A stretch of DNA of 64,000 nucleotides from an uncultured Roseateles sp. (GCF_913777145.1 NZ_CAJYPS010000024.1:62001-126000), one strand, 5' to 3'; shown: positions 9,304 to 16,790, numbered from the stretch's first letter. Notes: generated by a model not told the origin, from the letters alone. Numbers and translations are program-made.

Positions 9304-10218
9304 TTAGCCACCAAACTTGTTAGTAGGCAAGTACGCCTCGCCTGTTTGAGACGCGTGCCGGCGCACCCGAGTGACGATGTCCGGTAGGGCCATAGCGCCT
9401 GATAAGAACAGGTACAGATGCGGAGCGTCAAGCAGAAGCAATGCTGTTTTTCTGCCTGATGCTTGGTTGATGGCAACGCTTGAGTAGCCAGATATTGAAA
9501 CCATCACACCCATAGTGTTATCAGCCTTGTCTTCAACCTTCGCTCGAAGCGAATCAATGTCTGTCGAGCCTGACTGGGAGGCTGTGAACTTCAACTCAAC
9601 CAAGTAGGTGGTGCCTTCGATGGTGATCGAGCCGTCGATCTGGCGACCATTGCTGACATACGGGCGTCGATTCTGTATCTCTGAGAAATCTAGTGCGTCG
9701 TAAAACCATGTCTGAAAGTCGTAGCCACCTTGCTGTGTGCCCACGGCACTATGCAGGCTGTCAAGCCTGCTCTGCAGGACGCTCAGATCGGTTTGACTGC
9801 GCTGCACCCGTTGACGCTCTTCTCGGGCTTTTTGCTTTGCTTCCTCTCGCTCTCGTTCTTCCCTAATCTGCTCGGATTGCGCTCGCAGGTATGACTTCAA
9901 CTCAGCCACGGCTTTCGTCGCTGCTCCGATTTTTTGGGCACTATCCTCCCAATTTCTCAGATCCGGAAAGGACGCCTGTTCTGAAAGAGCCTTCGCCATT
10001 TCGAAGATCACCGCTTGACCGCGCTCATTTTTTTGCAATGGCTGGAAGGTTCTATCTAGGAAGTCGCGCTTGCTTTCCTCTGAGGTCCAGGTGGCAATGT
10101 GCGACTCTGCGATGTGAGTCGCACGGAGGAACTTTCTTAGAGCTTCTCTACGCCAAAACGACTTAAGGGCAGCTTCGTACGTAAGCTCAATCAGTCTCGC
10201 TGTGATTTTTGTGGCCAT
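9304..10218 (-). CDS. PD-(D/E)XK nuclease-like protein (Mrr-type restriction fold), orphan
   Basis: A 304-residue protein, visibly less GC-rich than its neighbours. Residues 1-110 are helical and unrecognised. Residues about 111-157 form a charged coiled coil (REEREREEAKQKAREERQR). Residues 165-275 look like a restriction-endonuclease fold, with GYDFQTWFYDALD, then D195 in RQIDGSITIEG and E208-x-K210 in YLVELKFT, the expected D-(12)-E-x-K active site. DNA cleavage is inferred from the motif. There is no methyltransferase, helicase or other partner nearby, so it is not a classical restriction-modification pair. It lies alone between inverted repeats, consistent with acquired DNA and perhaps phage defence. 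The ATG at 10218 is the first in frame. Confidence 0.8.
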   Translation of the reverse strand: MATKITARLIELTYEAALKSFWRREALRKFLRATHIAESHIATWTSEESKRDFLDRTFQPLQKNERGQAVIFEMAKALSEQASFPDLRNWEDSAQKIGAATKAVAELKSYLRAQSEQIREEREREEAKQKAREERQRVQRSQTDLSVLQSRLDSLHSAVGTQQGGYDFQTWFYDALDFSEIQNRRPYVSNGRQIDGSITIEGTTYLVELKFTASQSGSTDIDSLRAKVEDKADNTMGVMVSISGYSSVAINQASGRKTALLLLDAPHLYLFLSGAMALPDIVTRVRRHASQTGEAYLPTNKFGG

Positions 10219-10452
10219 GTGCCAAAGTATGCAATAAGCAGCCTAACGTGTTACGAAGCGACAACCAGCGCCTCTCATCAAGCAGATGTGCTGCATAAAA
10301 GTTGGCGAAGGCGGCCCCAAGTTATTGATTTGGACGAATTTATTCTTGCGGCTGCGGTACTAACAGCCCGCTAAATTCCCGACAAAAGCGGCACGCTGTT
10401 ACAAGCAGCTGAGGCATGGATGGTCACAAAGCTCCGCTGAGTTGGCCATCCA
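10219..10452. other. AT-richer noncoding stretch upstream of the nuclease
   Basis: About 230 bases between the nuclease start and the right-hand hairpin, with markedly lower GC than the chromosome around it. No credible gene is seen in any frame. It should hold the nuclease promoter. On the minus strand the heptamer GTTAGGC (10247-10241) sits 22 nt before the start codon and resembles an integron core site, but no matching attC could be built around it. Confidence 0.5.
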
Positions 10453-10484
10453 GGTTTGCCCGCCGCGGCAGCGGCGGGCAAACC
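10453..10484. repeat. Perfect 14-bp hairpin at the inner border of the right repeat arm
   Basis: GGTTTGCCCGCCGC (10453-10466), loop GGCA, GCGGCGGGCAAACC (10471-10484). It mirrors the position, but not the sequence, of the hairpin at 9136-9167, so both repeat arms are capped on the nuclease side by a 14-bp stem. It could act as a transcription terminator for readthrough into or out of the island. Confidence 0.55.
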
Positions 10485-10755
10485 GGCTGTTGGCTGTTTC
10501 GGGCTTCCCCTTTGGAGCCGCCGAGAAGCGCAGAACGGCGAGGCGCGTGCGAAGCACGCTTCAAGAACTGACTCGCGGCCCTTGTCTGAGCGGAGTGAGT
10601 GAAACGAACGAAGCGAGTTGGCCGCGGCCTCGCCGTTTGAGCATCGCAGGGAACCCCTCGCGCAGCGAGGGGCGGCGGAACAGGGGCCGCTCTTTGCCTA
10701 CTTTCTGGCGGGCCAGAAAGTAGGTCGCCCGCCGGGGCGAATTCCCGGCATGGGC
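10483..10755 (-). repeat. Right arm of ~275-bp inverted repeat flanking the nuclease gene
   Basis: Reverse-complement copy of 8851-9126. It carries the hairpin CCTACTTTCTGGC (10697-10709) / GCCAGAAAGTAGG (10712-10724) in place of the left-arm palindrome at 8885-8908. Both strands of that stem have changed while pairing is kept. The remaining 170 nt to the next gene (10756-10925) are C/A-rich and show no gene; the promoter of the ClpP-like gene should be there. Confidence 0.9.
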
Positions 10756-10925
10756 CGTTGCCGCAACCCGACCAACGCCAAACGAAACCAGAGAAACCCA
10801 GGCGTTGCAGCCAAGACAACCGCCCCCACCTCTCCCAACCCGCCAACCTGGGGTCACCTCCCCACCCCAACCCGCCCCACCCCGTTCTCGCGGTAAGGTA
10901 TCGCCCTGAACACCGGACCACCTCC

Positions 10926-11525
10926 ATGCAACACCACATCCTCGCCACCGAAGACAAGACCGCCAAGAAGGACGCCGCGCCCGAGAAGCAGGAAGAACAG
11001 CTGCTGTTCAAGAGCCGCTTCGTGATGCTGTTCGGCGAGATCGACGACAAGATGGCGCTGGCCACCTGCCGCCGCCTGCTGGCGCTGTCGCAGGAGTCCG
11101 ACGCACCCATCACGCTGCTGATCTCCAGCCCCGGCGGCCATGTGGAGAGCGGTGACGCCATCCACGACATGATCCGTTTCGTGCGCGCCCCGGTCACCAC
11201 CGTGGGCACGGGCTGGGTGGCCAGCGCCGGCACCCACATCTACCTGGCCGCGCCCAAGGAGCGCCGCCTGGCGCTGCCCAACACGCGCTTCATGATCCAC
11301 CAGCCGGCCGGCGGCGCCGGCGGCCAGGCCAGCGACATTGCGATCCAGGCCAAGGAAATCATCCGCACCCGCGAGCGCATCGCCGGCGTGATCGCCCGCG
11401 AGACCGGCCAGCCGCTGGACCGCGTGCGCGTGGACATCGAGCGCGACTTCTGGATGAGCGCGCAGGAAGCCATCGATTACGGCCTGGTGTCGCGCGTGGT
11501 CGAGCGCCAGAGCGACCTGGGCTGA
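10926..11525 (+). CDS. ClpP-like serine protease, stand-alone
   Basis: A 199-residue protein of the Clp protease proteolytic-subunit family. The catalytic triad can be placed: Ser100 in GWVASAGTH, His125 in FMIHQPAGG and Asp170 in VDIERDFWMSAQEA. The substrate-strand motif SSPGGHVESG is present. It diverges from housekeeping ClpP: a charged, lysine-rich N-terminus of about 28 residues replaces the usual axial-loop sequence, and no clpX or clpA lies nearby. A partner AAA+ unfoldase would have to be encoded elsewhere, or the protein may act alone on small substrates. Start at ATG 10926, the only ATG before the conserved region. Confidence 0.85.
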   Translation: MQHHILATEDKTAKKDAAPEKQEEQLLFKSRFVMLFGEIDDKMALATCRRLLALSQESDAPITLLISSPGGHVESGDAIHDMIRFVRAPVTTVGTGWVASAGTHIYLAAPKERRLALPNTRFMIHQPAGGAGGQASDIAIQAKEIIRTRERIAGVIARETGQPLDRVRVDIERDFWMSAQEAIDYGLVSRVVERQSDLG

Positions 11526-11557
11526 TGCCCGCCCTGCCCCGCGCGCGCTGAGCCGCC

Positions 11558-12457
11558 ATGCAGCTCAGCGCCAACGGCGTCCGGCTGGAAGTCGAGATCC
11601 ACGGGCCGGCCCACGGCGAGCCGCTGCTGCTCATCATGGGCCTGGGCATGCAGCTGATCGCCTGGCCCGACGGGCTGGTAGATCAGCTGGTGGCACGCGG
11701 CTTCCGCGTGATCCGCTACGACCACCGCGACATCGGCCTGTCCCAGCCCTTCGACGAACTGGGTCCGCCCAACCTGGCGCTGGGCGCGCTGCTGCATGCG
11801 CTGCACCTGCCGCTGGCCGCGCCCTACCGGCTGGCCGACCTGGCCTGCGATGCGGTGGGCCTGCTGGACGCCCTGGGCATCGCGCGCGCCCATGTGTGCG
11901 GCGCGTCCATGGGCGGCATGGTGGCCCAGCACCTGGGCTTCTCGCATGGCGAGCGCCTCAAGAGCCTGACGCTGATGATGACCACCAGCGGCGACCGCCG
12001 CCTGCCGCGCGAGAGCCTGCGCGTGCGGCGCGCGCTGCTGTCGCGCCCGCGGCCGGCGCTCACGCCGGCGCAGTGGCAGGCCAACGTGGTGGAACATGTG
12101 GCGGGGCTGTACGACCTGATCGGCAGCCCGGCCTACCGGCCCGACCCGGCCGAGCTGCGCCAGCGCATCGCGCAGGCGGTGCGGCGCAGCGACCGGCCGC
12201 AGGCGGTGGCGCGCCAGCTGGTGGCCATCGCGGCCGACCGCCATCGTGCCGAGCGCCTGGCCCGCATCACCGCGCCCACCCGGGTGCAGCATGGCGAGGC
12301 CGACGGGCTGATCCCGGTGGCCGCGGCGCATGACCTGGCACGCCGCATCGCGGGCGCCGAGCGGGAGATCATTCCCGGCTGGGGCCACGACCTGCCGCAG
12401 CCGCTGTGGGCGCGGCTGGCCGACGGCATCGCGGCCAATGCCGCGCGCGCCGCTTGA
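11558..12457 (+). CDS. Alpha/beta hydrolase
   Basis: A 299-residue alpha/beta-fold hydrolase, soluble, with no signal peptide. The nucleophile elbow is VCGASMGGMVAQ (Ser about residue 119). The acid is Asp in HGEADGLIPV and the catalytic His is in GWGHDLP. An oxyanion-hole region is seen in LLLIMGLGMQLIAW. The pattern resembles the esterase/haloperoxidase-like hydrolases often annotated as AclR/DhmA relatives. No pathway context is given by the neighbours (ClpP-like upstream, 32 nt away; a convergent repeat protein downstream). Substrate unknown. Confidence 0.88.
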   Translation: MQLSANGVRLEVEIHGPAHGEPLLLIMGLGMQLIAWPDGLVDQLVARGFRVIRYDHRDIGLSQPFDELGPPNLALGALLHALHLPLAAPYRLADLACDAVGLLDALGIARAHVCGASMGGMVAQHLGFSHGERLKSLTLMMTTSGDRRLPRESLRVRRALLSRPRPALTPAQWQANVVEHVAGLYDLIGSPAYRPDPAELRQRIAQAVRRSDRPQAVARQLVAIAADRHRAERLARITAPTRVQHGEADGLIPVAAAHDLARRIAGAEREIIPGWGHDLPQPLWARLADGIAANAARAA

Positions 12458-12481
12458 GACGGCGCGCGGGCGCCGGCGGCC

Positions 12482-13015
12482 TCAGCGGCCGGCCACGTCC
12501 GCGTAGGTGCTGATCGCGGTGTCGGCCCGGCTGGGCGTGCCGGCCTCGGCCTGGGCGCGCTGCTCGGCCACCTTGGCCGCGTAGGCCTGCTGTTCCTGCT
12601 CGGTGACCGTGCCGTCCTCGTTGGCGTCGGCCGGTTCGTAGGTCTGGCCGCTGGCGGACGAGGCCTGGGTGGTGGACGAACCGGCCAGGCGTGCGCCCTC
12701 GGCCGAGATGCTCACCGACCCATCCTGGCGCGAGCCCGGAGGCGGCAGTACCTCGGTGCGGTTGGTGCTGACTTGGCCCTGGCTGCCTCCCGGCGGCGGC
12801 AACACCTCCGTGCGGTTGGTGCTGACCTGACCCTGGCTGCCCCCCGGAGGCGGCAGTACCTCGGTGCGGTTGGTGCTGACCTGGCCCTGGCTGCCCCCTG
12901 GCGGCGGCAGCACCTCGCTGCGGTTGGCCGTCAGGCCGGCCTGGCTGCGGCCCGGCGGGGGCAGGACCTCGGCGGTCTGGGCACTGGGGCCGGAGGTTCT
13001 GATGCCATTGATCAT
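12482..13015 (-). CDS. Hypothetical protein with 18-residue tandem repeats and an EF-hand-like loop
   Basis: A 177-residue protein of unknown function. Residues about 12-95 consist of four full copies and one partial copy of an 18-residue unit with core TEVLPPPGGSQGQVSTNR. The C-terminal part holds DANEDGTVTEQE, which fits a single EF-hand calcium loop, followed by an alanine/glutamine-rich helix. There is no signal peptide or membrane segment, and composition is low-complexity. The reading frame has normal codon use through the repeats and a plausible ATG at 13015, so it is probably real. The proline-rich units could be a flexible linker or binding array. Confidence 0.6.
   Translation of the reverse strand: MINGIRTSGPSAQTAEVLPPPGRSQAGLTANRSEVLPPPGGSQGQVSTNRTEVLPPPGGSQGQVSTNRTEVLPPPGGSQGQVSTNRTEVLPPPGSRQDGSVSISAEGARLAGSSTTQASSASGQTYEPADANEDGTVTEQEQQAYAAKVAEQRAQAEAGTPSRADTAISTYADVAGR
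12735..12975 (-). repeat. 54-bp tandem repeat array inside the coding region
   Basis: Units begin at 12735, 12789, 12843, 12897 and 12951 (partial). The three central units are nearly identical, and the outer ones have drifted. The unit is a multiple of three, so copy-number change would keep the frame. It encodes the EVLPPPGGSQ-type repeats of the hypothetical protein. Confidence 0.9.
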
Positions 13016-13097
13016 GTGAGCTCCCTGGATACGGTTGTATCCGGTTATCGGCCGATGCCGGCCGGAACTGCAGCGGGTTTACCAGAGGCTCCGGGTC

Positions 13098-13550
13098 TCA
13101 TTTCATCGCATGGGGCAGGCCGGCACGGCCGCGGGCCTTCACCTCGATCTGGCTGCGCGTGCCGGCGGCGTCTTCCACGGTCAGCGTCAGCGGCACGTCC
13201 TCACCCACCTTGAGCGGTGCCTTCAGACCCATCAGCATCACGTGGTAGCCGCCCGGCTTGAGTTCCACCAGCTGGCCGGCCGGCAGCGGCACCGCGTCGA
13301 CCGCGCGCATCTTCATCACGCCGTCGTCCACCATCTTCATCTCATGGATCTCCACCATGGGCGTCAGCGGCGAGCTCACCGCCACCAGCTTGAGCGGCTT
13401 GTCCGCGGTCAGCTGCATGAAGGCGCCGGTGGAGCGCTGCTGGGACACGGTGGCGCGCACCCAGGCGTCCTCCACCTTGAGCTTGGGGCTCTGCGCCCAG
13501 GCAGGCAGCAGCGTGGCGGACAGGGCGGCACAGATCAGCAGGCTACGCAT
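13098..13550 (-). CDS. Periplasmic copper chaperone PCu(A)C
   Basis: A 150-residue secreted protein with a signal peptide ending at PAWA|QSP (about residue 19-20). The copper site H-x-M-(9)-M-(21)-H-x-M can be placed at His69, Met71, Met81, His103 and Met105 (VEIHEMKM, VMKMR, GGYHVMLMGL). The family binds Cu(I) in the periplasm and helps assemble the CuA centre of cytochrome c oxidase. No Sco or oxidase gene is adjacent here, so the link is from family knowledge. It is divergent from chrA, with about 90 nt between starts. Confidence 0.92.
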   Translation of the reverse strand: MRSLLICAALSATLLPAWAQSPKLKVEDAWVRATVSQQRSTGAFMQLTADKPLKLVAVSSPLTPMVEIHEMKMVDDGVMKMRAVDAVPLPAGQLVELKPGGYHVMLMGLKAPLKVGEDVPLTLTVEDAAGTRSQIEVKARGRAGLPHAMK

Positions 13551-13636
13551 GGAAAACTTCCTCCGGGTTGGAGCCCCGATTGTGCGCAGTCGCGCGCGAC
13601 CACCGACTCGTCATGGCCACTGGCGATACTGCGGCC

Positions 13637-14935
13637 ATGTCCCACCGCCCCTCGCCCCCCGGCTTCTGGGCCGCACTGCGCTTCTGGGCCTGGCTGGGCT
13701 GCGTGAGCTTCGGCGGGCCGGCCGGCCAGATCGCGCTGATGCATGCCGAGCTGGTGGAGCGACGCCGCTGGATCAGCGAGCGGCGCTTTCTGCATGCGTT
13801 GAACTACTGCATGCTGCTGCCCGGCCCCGAGGCGCAGCAGCTCGCCACCTACCTGGGCTGGCTGATGCACCGCACGGCCGGCGGCATCGCGGCCGGCCTG
13901 CTGTTCGTGCTGCCCTCGCTGGTGCTGCTGATCGGGCTGTCCTGGCTCTACATGGCACACGGCCAGCACCCGCTGGTGGCCGGGCTGTTCGACGGCCTCA
14001 AGCCTGCGGTGCTGGCGCTGGTGATCCAGGCGGCCCAGCGCCTGGGCCAGCGCGTGCTGGACCGGCCGCTGCACTGGCTGATCGCGGGTGCCGCACTGCT
14101 GGCGGTGGGCGGCCTGAACCTGCCCTTTCCGCTGGTGGTGGCCGCCGCCGCACTGGCCGGCCACCTGCTGGGCCGCGCACCGGCCGCGGCCGCGCCTGCC
14201 GCCCCCGCCCCGGCGGCCGCCACCGCCTGGCTGGACGACGACAGCCCGCCGCCCGCCCACGCCCGCTTCTCGCGCCGCCGCCTGCTGACCGTGCTGCTGG
14301 CGGGCGGCGTGCTGTGGGGCCTGAGCTGGGGCGCACTGCAGCTGTGGGCCGCACCGGTGGTGGCGCAGATGGCGGGCTTCTTCACCCGCGCCGCGCTGGT
14401 GACCTTTGGCGGCGCCTATGCGGTGCTGCCCTATGTGTTCCAGGGCGCGGTGGCGCAGCAGCACTGGCTCAGCGCCGCGCAGATGATGGACGGCCTGGCG
14501 CTGGGCGAGACCACGCCGGGGCCGCTGATCATGGTGGTGGCCTTCGTGGGCTTTGCGGGCGGCTGGAACCACGCGGCGCTGGGGCCGGCCGCGCTGGCGG
14601 CCGGGGGCCTGGCAGGCGCCCTGGTGGCCACCTGGTTCACCTTCCTGCCGTCCTTCGTGTTCATCCTGGCCGGCGGGCCGCTGATCGAGTCCACCCAGCG
14701 CATGCCGCGCCTGGCTGCCGCGCTGAGTGCGGTGACCGCCGCCGCGGTGGGCGTGATCCTGAGCCTGGCGCTGCTGTTCGCGGCCCAGGTGCTGTGGCCG
14801 GGCGGCATGTTCCGGCCCGGCGCCGCACTGCTGGCCGCGGCCGCCACGCTGGCGCTGCTGCGCTGGCGCGTGGGCGTGCTGCCGCTGCTGGCCGTGTGCG
14901 GCGGGCTGGGCATCGCCACCCGCCTGCTGGCCTGA
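13637..14935 (+). CDS. chrA: ChrA-family chromate transporter
   Basis: A 432-residue inner-membrane protein with the two-domain layout of long ChrA proteins. The first half carries VSFGGPAGQIALMHAELV and LLPGPEAQQLATYLGW. The second half repeats the pattern with LVTFGGAYAVLPYVFQGAV and LGETTPGPLIMVVAFVGF. An alanine/proline-rich hydrophilic linker of about 35 residues joins the halves. The family exports chromate or related oxyanions. I chose ATG 13637; in-frame ATG 13613 and TTG 13568 are further upstream, and the ATG at 13613 cannot be excluded. No chrB regulator is beside it. Confidence 0.88.
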   Translation: MSHRPSPPGFWAALRFWAWLGCVSFGGPAGQIALMHAELVERRRWISERRFLHALNYCMLLPGPEAQQLATYLGWLMHRTAGGIAAGLLFVLPSLVLLIGLSWLYMAHGQHPLVAGLFDGLKPAVLALVIQAAQRLGQRVLDRPLHWLIAGAALLAVGGLNLPFPLVVAAAALAGHLLGRAPAAAAPAAPAPAAATAWLDDDSPPPAHARFSRRRLLTVLLAGGVLWGLSWGALQLWAAPVVAQMAGFFTRAALVTFGGAYAVLPYVFQGAVAQQHWLSAAQMMDGLALGETTPGPLIMVVAFVGFAGGWNHAALGPAALAAGGLAGALVATWFTFLPSFVFILAGGPLIESTQRMPRLAAALSAVTAAAVGVILSLALLFAAQVLWPGGMFRPGAALLAAAATLALLRWRVGVLPLLAVCGGLGIATRLLA

Positions 14936-14944
14936 GCGCCGGCC

Positions 14945-15808
14945 TCAGCCCTGCAGCGGCAGGTAGATGTCGGTGAGCATCTCGTGCTCGGCCACGTCCG
15001 GGCCCACGTTCAGGTAGTGGAAGAAGGGCGGGAAGTCGCGCAGCCGCTCGCCGCTGGCGGGCAGCCATTCCGCATAGAGCTCATGCACCGCGGGCATGTG
15101 CTCGCGCGAGCCCTGGTGGCGCACCCGCGCGCAGCGCCCGCCCGGGATCAAGCCCGCCACCACCCCCTGCGGGTTGGGCGCCACCGGGTGCCCATAAGCC
15201 ACGGCCAGGTCCACGCGGTAGCCCGACTCGGCCTGCAGCCTCATGTCGTGGTGGATGCCGTAGGTGGCCGCGCTGCCCGGCGGCAGCCGGTGGGCGCGGC
15301 GCCATTCGACCAGCCGGCGCGTGGCCTCGTAGACATCGGCGGTGGCGCCCAGGTGCTGGACCAGCGCGACGGGGGTGTCAGGGAAGTTCACGATCTCGAC
15401 CGGCATGGAGGCCACCTCGGGGCTGAAGGGGAAGCTGAACAGCGCCCGCCAGCGCCACCAGTCGGGCGCGCGCCGAAACTCGCGCGGCGACTGGCCCAGC
15501 GCCCGGCGGAACGCGCGGGTGAAGGACTCGGCGTTCTCATAGCCCGCGTCGAAGGCCAGCTCGGTGACCGGGCGGGCGGGCTCCAGGCACAGCCGCAGCG
15601 ACGCGCGCTTGAGCCGCAGCAGCCGCACCCGCTGCGCCGGCGTGTGGCCGGTCGCGCGCTTGAACTCGCGCTGCAGGTGAAAGCTGGACACGCCGGCCGC
15701 ACGGGCCAGGTCGCCCAGGCTCAGCGCCTCGTGCAGATGGCGGTGCAGGTGCTGCAGCGCCCGCAGCACGGGCGGCGGGACGGCGACGTAAGGAGATGGC
15801 GGGGCCAT
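14945..15808 (-). CDS. AraC-family regulator with GyrI-like effector domain
   Basis: A 287-residue transcription factor. Residues about 15-110 hold the two helix-turn-helix motifs of AraC (LGDLARAAGVSSFHLQREF and VTELAFDAGYENAESFTRA followed by GQSPREFRR). Residues about 130-287 are a GyrI/Rob C-terminal-like domain (MPVEIVNFPDTPVALVQHLG through FHYLNVGP) that in relatives binds small drugs or antibiotics. The DNA-binding domain comes first, as in Rob and MarA-Rob-type fusions. The reading frame extends upstream of 15808, but that part overlaps the SRAP gene region and the ATG at 15808 precedes the conserved start. Confidence 0.87.
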   Translation of the reverse strand: MAPPSPYVAVPPPVLRALQHLHRHLHEALSLGDLARAAGVSSFHLQREFKRATGHTPAQRVRLLRLKRASLRLCLEPARPVTELAFDAGYENAESFTRAFRRALGQSPREFRRAPDWWRWRALFSFPFSPEVASMPVEIVNFPDTPVALVQHLGATADVYEATRRLVEWRRAHRLPPGSAATYGIHHDMRLQAESGYRVDLAVAYGHPVAPNPQGVVAGLIPGGRCARVRHQGSREHMPAVHELYAEWLPASGERLRDFPPFFHYLNVGPDVAEHEMLTDIYLPLQG

Positions 15809-15875
15809 GGCCGCATTCTGGTGGCGCGCCCGGCGGCCCGCCTGACCGAACTTGCGGTGGGCGCTGCCACGCAGC

Positions 15876-16685
15876 TCAGAACAGCTCGCCGGTGACCGGG
15901 CCGGCGCGCTCCAGCGGGCACGGCGCCAGCACGCGCCGCACCCGCGGCGGCCGGGGGCGCGGCGGCCCGACGGCCAACTCGTGCCACTCGGGCGCGAACA
16001 GATCCGGCATCGCGGCATCGCCGCGTGGCATCCGGCCACCGGCGGGGCCGCCCAGCGGCTCGCCCGGCTCGGCCTGCAGCTGGGCGGCCGGATAGCGCTG
16101 CAGCTGGCGCTCGGCGTCCTTCAGCGAGCCGTGCAGCCACAACTGCTGCACCGAGGCCGGCAGCAGCACCGGCATGCGCCGCGGCTGATCCGGCGCGCCC
16201 AGGCGGCCGAACACGCCATGGCCTTCGGCCGTCAGCGTCAGCAGGCAGAAGGACGGCAGCCGCTCGCCCGTGGGGCTGGTCCAGTCGCTCCACAGGCCGG
16301 CCAGCGCCAGCGGCCGGCCATCGACCGCGCGGATCTGCCAGGGCTCGGGCCAGCCGGCCTCGTAGCACCAGGCGCTGAGGCTTTGCGCCGGGATCAGGCA
16401 GCGCCGCGCCGCCCACCAGCTCTCGCGGAAGGCCGGCTTGGATTTCATGGTCTCGACCGCGCAGTGCTGGGTGTGGCGCGCCAGGCCCGCATCGGCCGCG
16501 AAATGCGGCAGCAGGCCCAGCAGGCCCAGGCGCGCCTGCGCGCCGTTGTCACGGGCCTCGCCGCCCACGATGAAGGGCGCCCAGGTGCCGGGGCCATCCG
16601 GCGGCCGTGGCCCGTCCGGCAGCGTGGTGCTGAAGTGGGCCAGCAGCAGGTCGGGGTCCGTCAGGGGTTGGTAGTTCGAGCACAT
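15876..16685 (-). CDS. SRAP/HMCES-family protein, divergent; likely catalytically altered
   Basis: A 269-residue member of the SOS-response-associated peptidase family (YedK/HMCES), which crosslinks to abasic sites in single-stranded DNA through Cys2. The MCSNY start, the KPAFRESW box, CLIPA and RRMPVLLP are recognisable. However, the usual NAR Asn is replaced (HCAVET, residues 74-79), the Glu of the YEW motif is Ala105 (SLSAW), and the His before RMPVIL is missing (RLGAPDQPRRM). Only Cys2 remains of the four key positions. A LexA-type box lies 40 nt upstream of the ATG at 16685, so it is probably still SOS-regulated. It could be a pseudoenzyme or a variant with a changed reaction. The last 60 residues are proline/arginine-rich. 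Confidence 0.82.
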   Translation of the reverse strand: MCSNYQPLTDPDLLLAHFSTTLPDGPRPPDGPGTWAPFIVGGEARDNGAQARLGLLGLLPHFAADAGLARHTQHCAVETMKSKPAFRESWWAARRCLIPAQSLSAWCYEAGWPEPWQIRAVDGRPLALAGLWSDWTSPTGERLPSFCLLTLTAEGHGVFGRLGAPDQPRRMPVLLPASVQQLWLHGSLKDAERQLQRYPAAQLQAEPGEPLGGPAGGRMPRGDAAMPDLFAPEWHELAVGPPRPRPPRVRRVLAPCPLERAGPVTGELF

Positions 16686-16724
16686 GGTGTCAGTCGCTGG
16701 CGGGCCGGTTGCGCAGCATGACTA

Positions 16725-16740
16725 CTGTATACAAAAACAG
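16725..16740. promoter_or_regulatory. LexA (SOS) box upstream of the SRAP gene
   Basis: CTGTATACAAAAACAG fits CTGT-N8-ACAG exactly and closely resembles the enterobacterial and betaproteobacterial LexA consensus. It lies 40 nt upstream of the minus-strand SRAP start at 16685 and about 20 nt from the start of the divergent GntR promoter. It is comparable to the recA box at 53062-53077 in this same window. Confidence 0.75.
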
Positions 16741-16760
16741 TTGTTCGCGGAACGCAAGGC

Positions 16761-16790
16761 TTGACCCCGGCTGTCCATGTGTACTATCAT
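16761..16790 (+). promoter_or_regulatory. Sigma-70 promoter of the GntR–ABC operon
   Basis: TTGACC (16761-16766), an 18-nt spacer, and TATCAT (16785-16790). The -10 element lies inside the palindromic operator at 16777-16802, so repressor binding would block RNA polymerase. The leader to the ATG at 16812 is very short. Confidence 0.65.

Noticed and set aside
10219..10260. Integron core-like GTTAGGC on the minus strand, 22 nt before the nuclease start, suggesting a gene cassette.
   Set aside because: No paired GCCTAAC-type core with L' and L'' boxes could be placed within a normal attC length, nor a proper attC after the nuclease stop. A heptamer alone can occur by chance.
8851..10755. Arginine/alanine-rich open frames crossing both repeat arms.
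   Set aside because: They occur in several frames on both strands, have no start signals and follow from the repeat's GC bias. The conserved feature is the DNA structure, not a protein.
12735..12975. Regular 54-bp repeats that might be a CRISPR or other noncoding array.
   Set aside because: Units are contiguous without unique spacers and keep one reading frame. They are coding tandem repeats.
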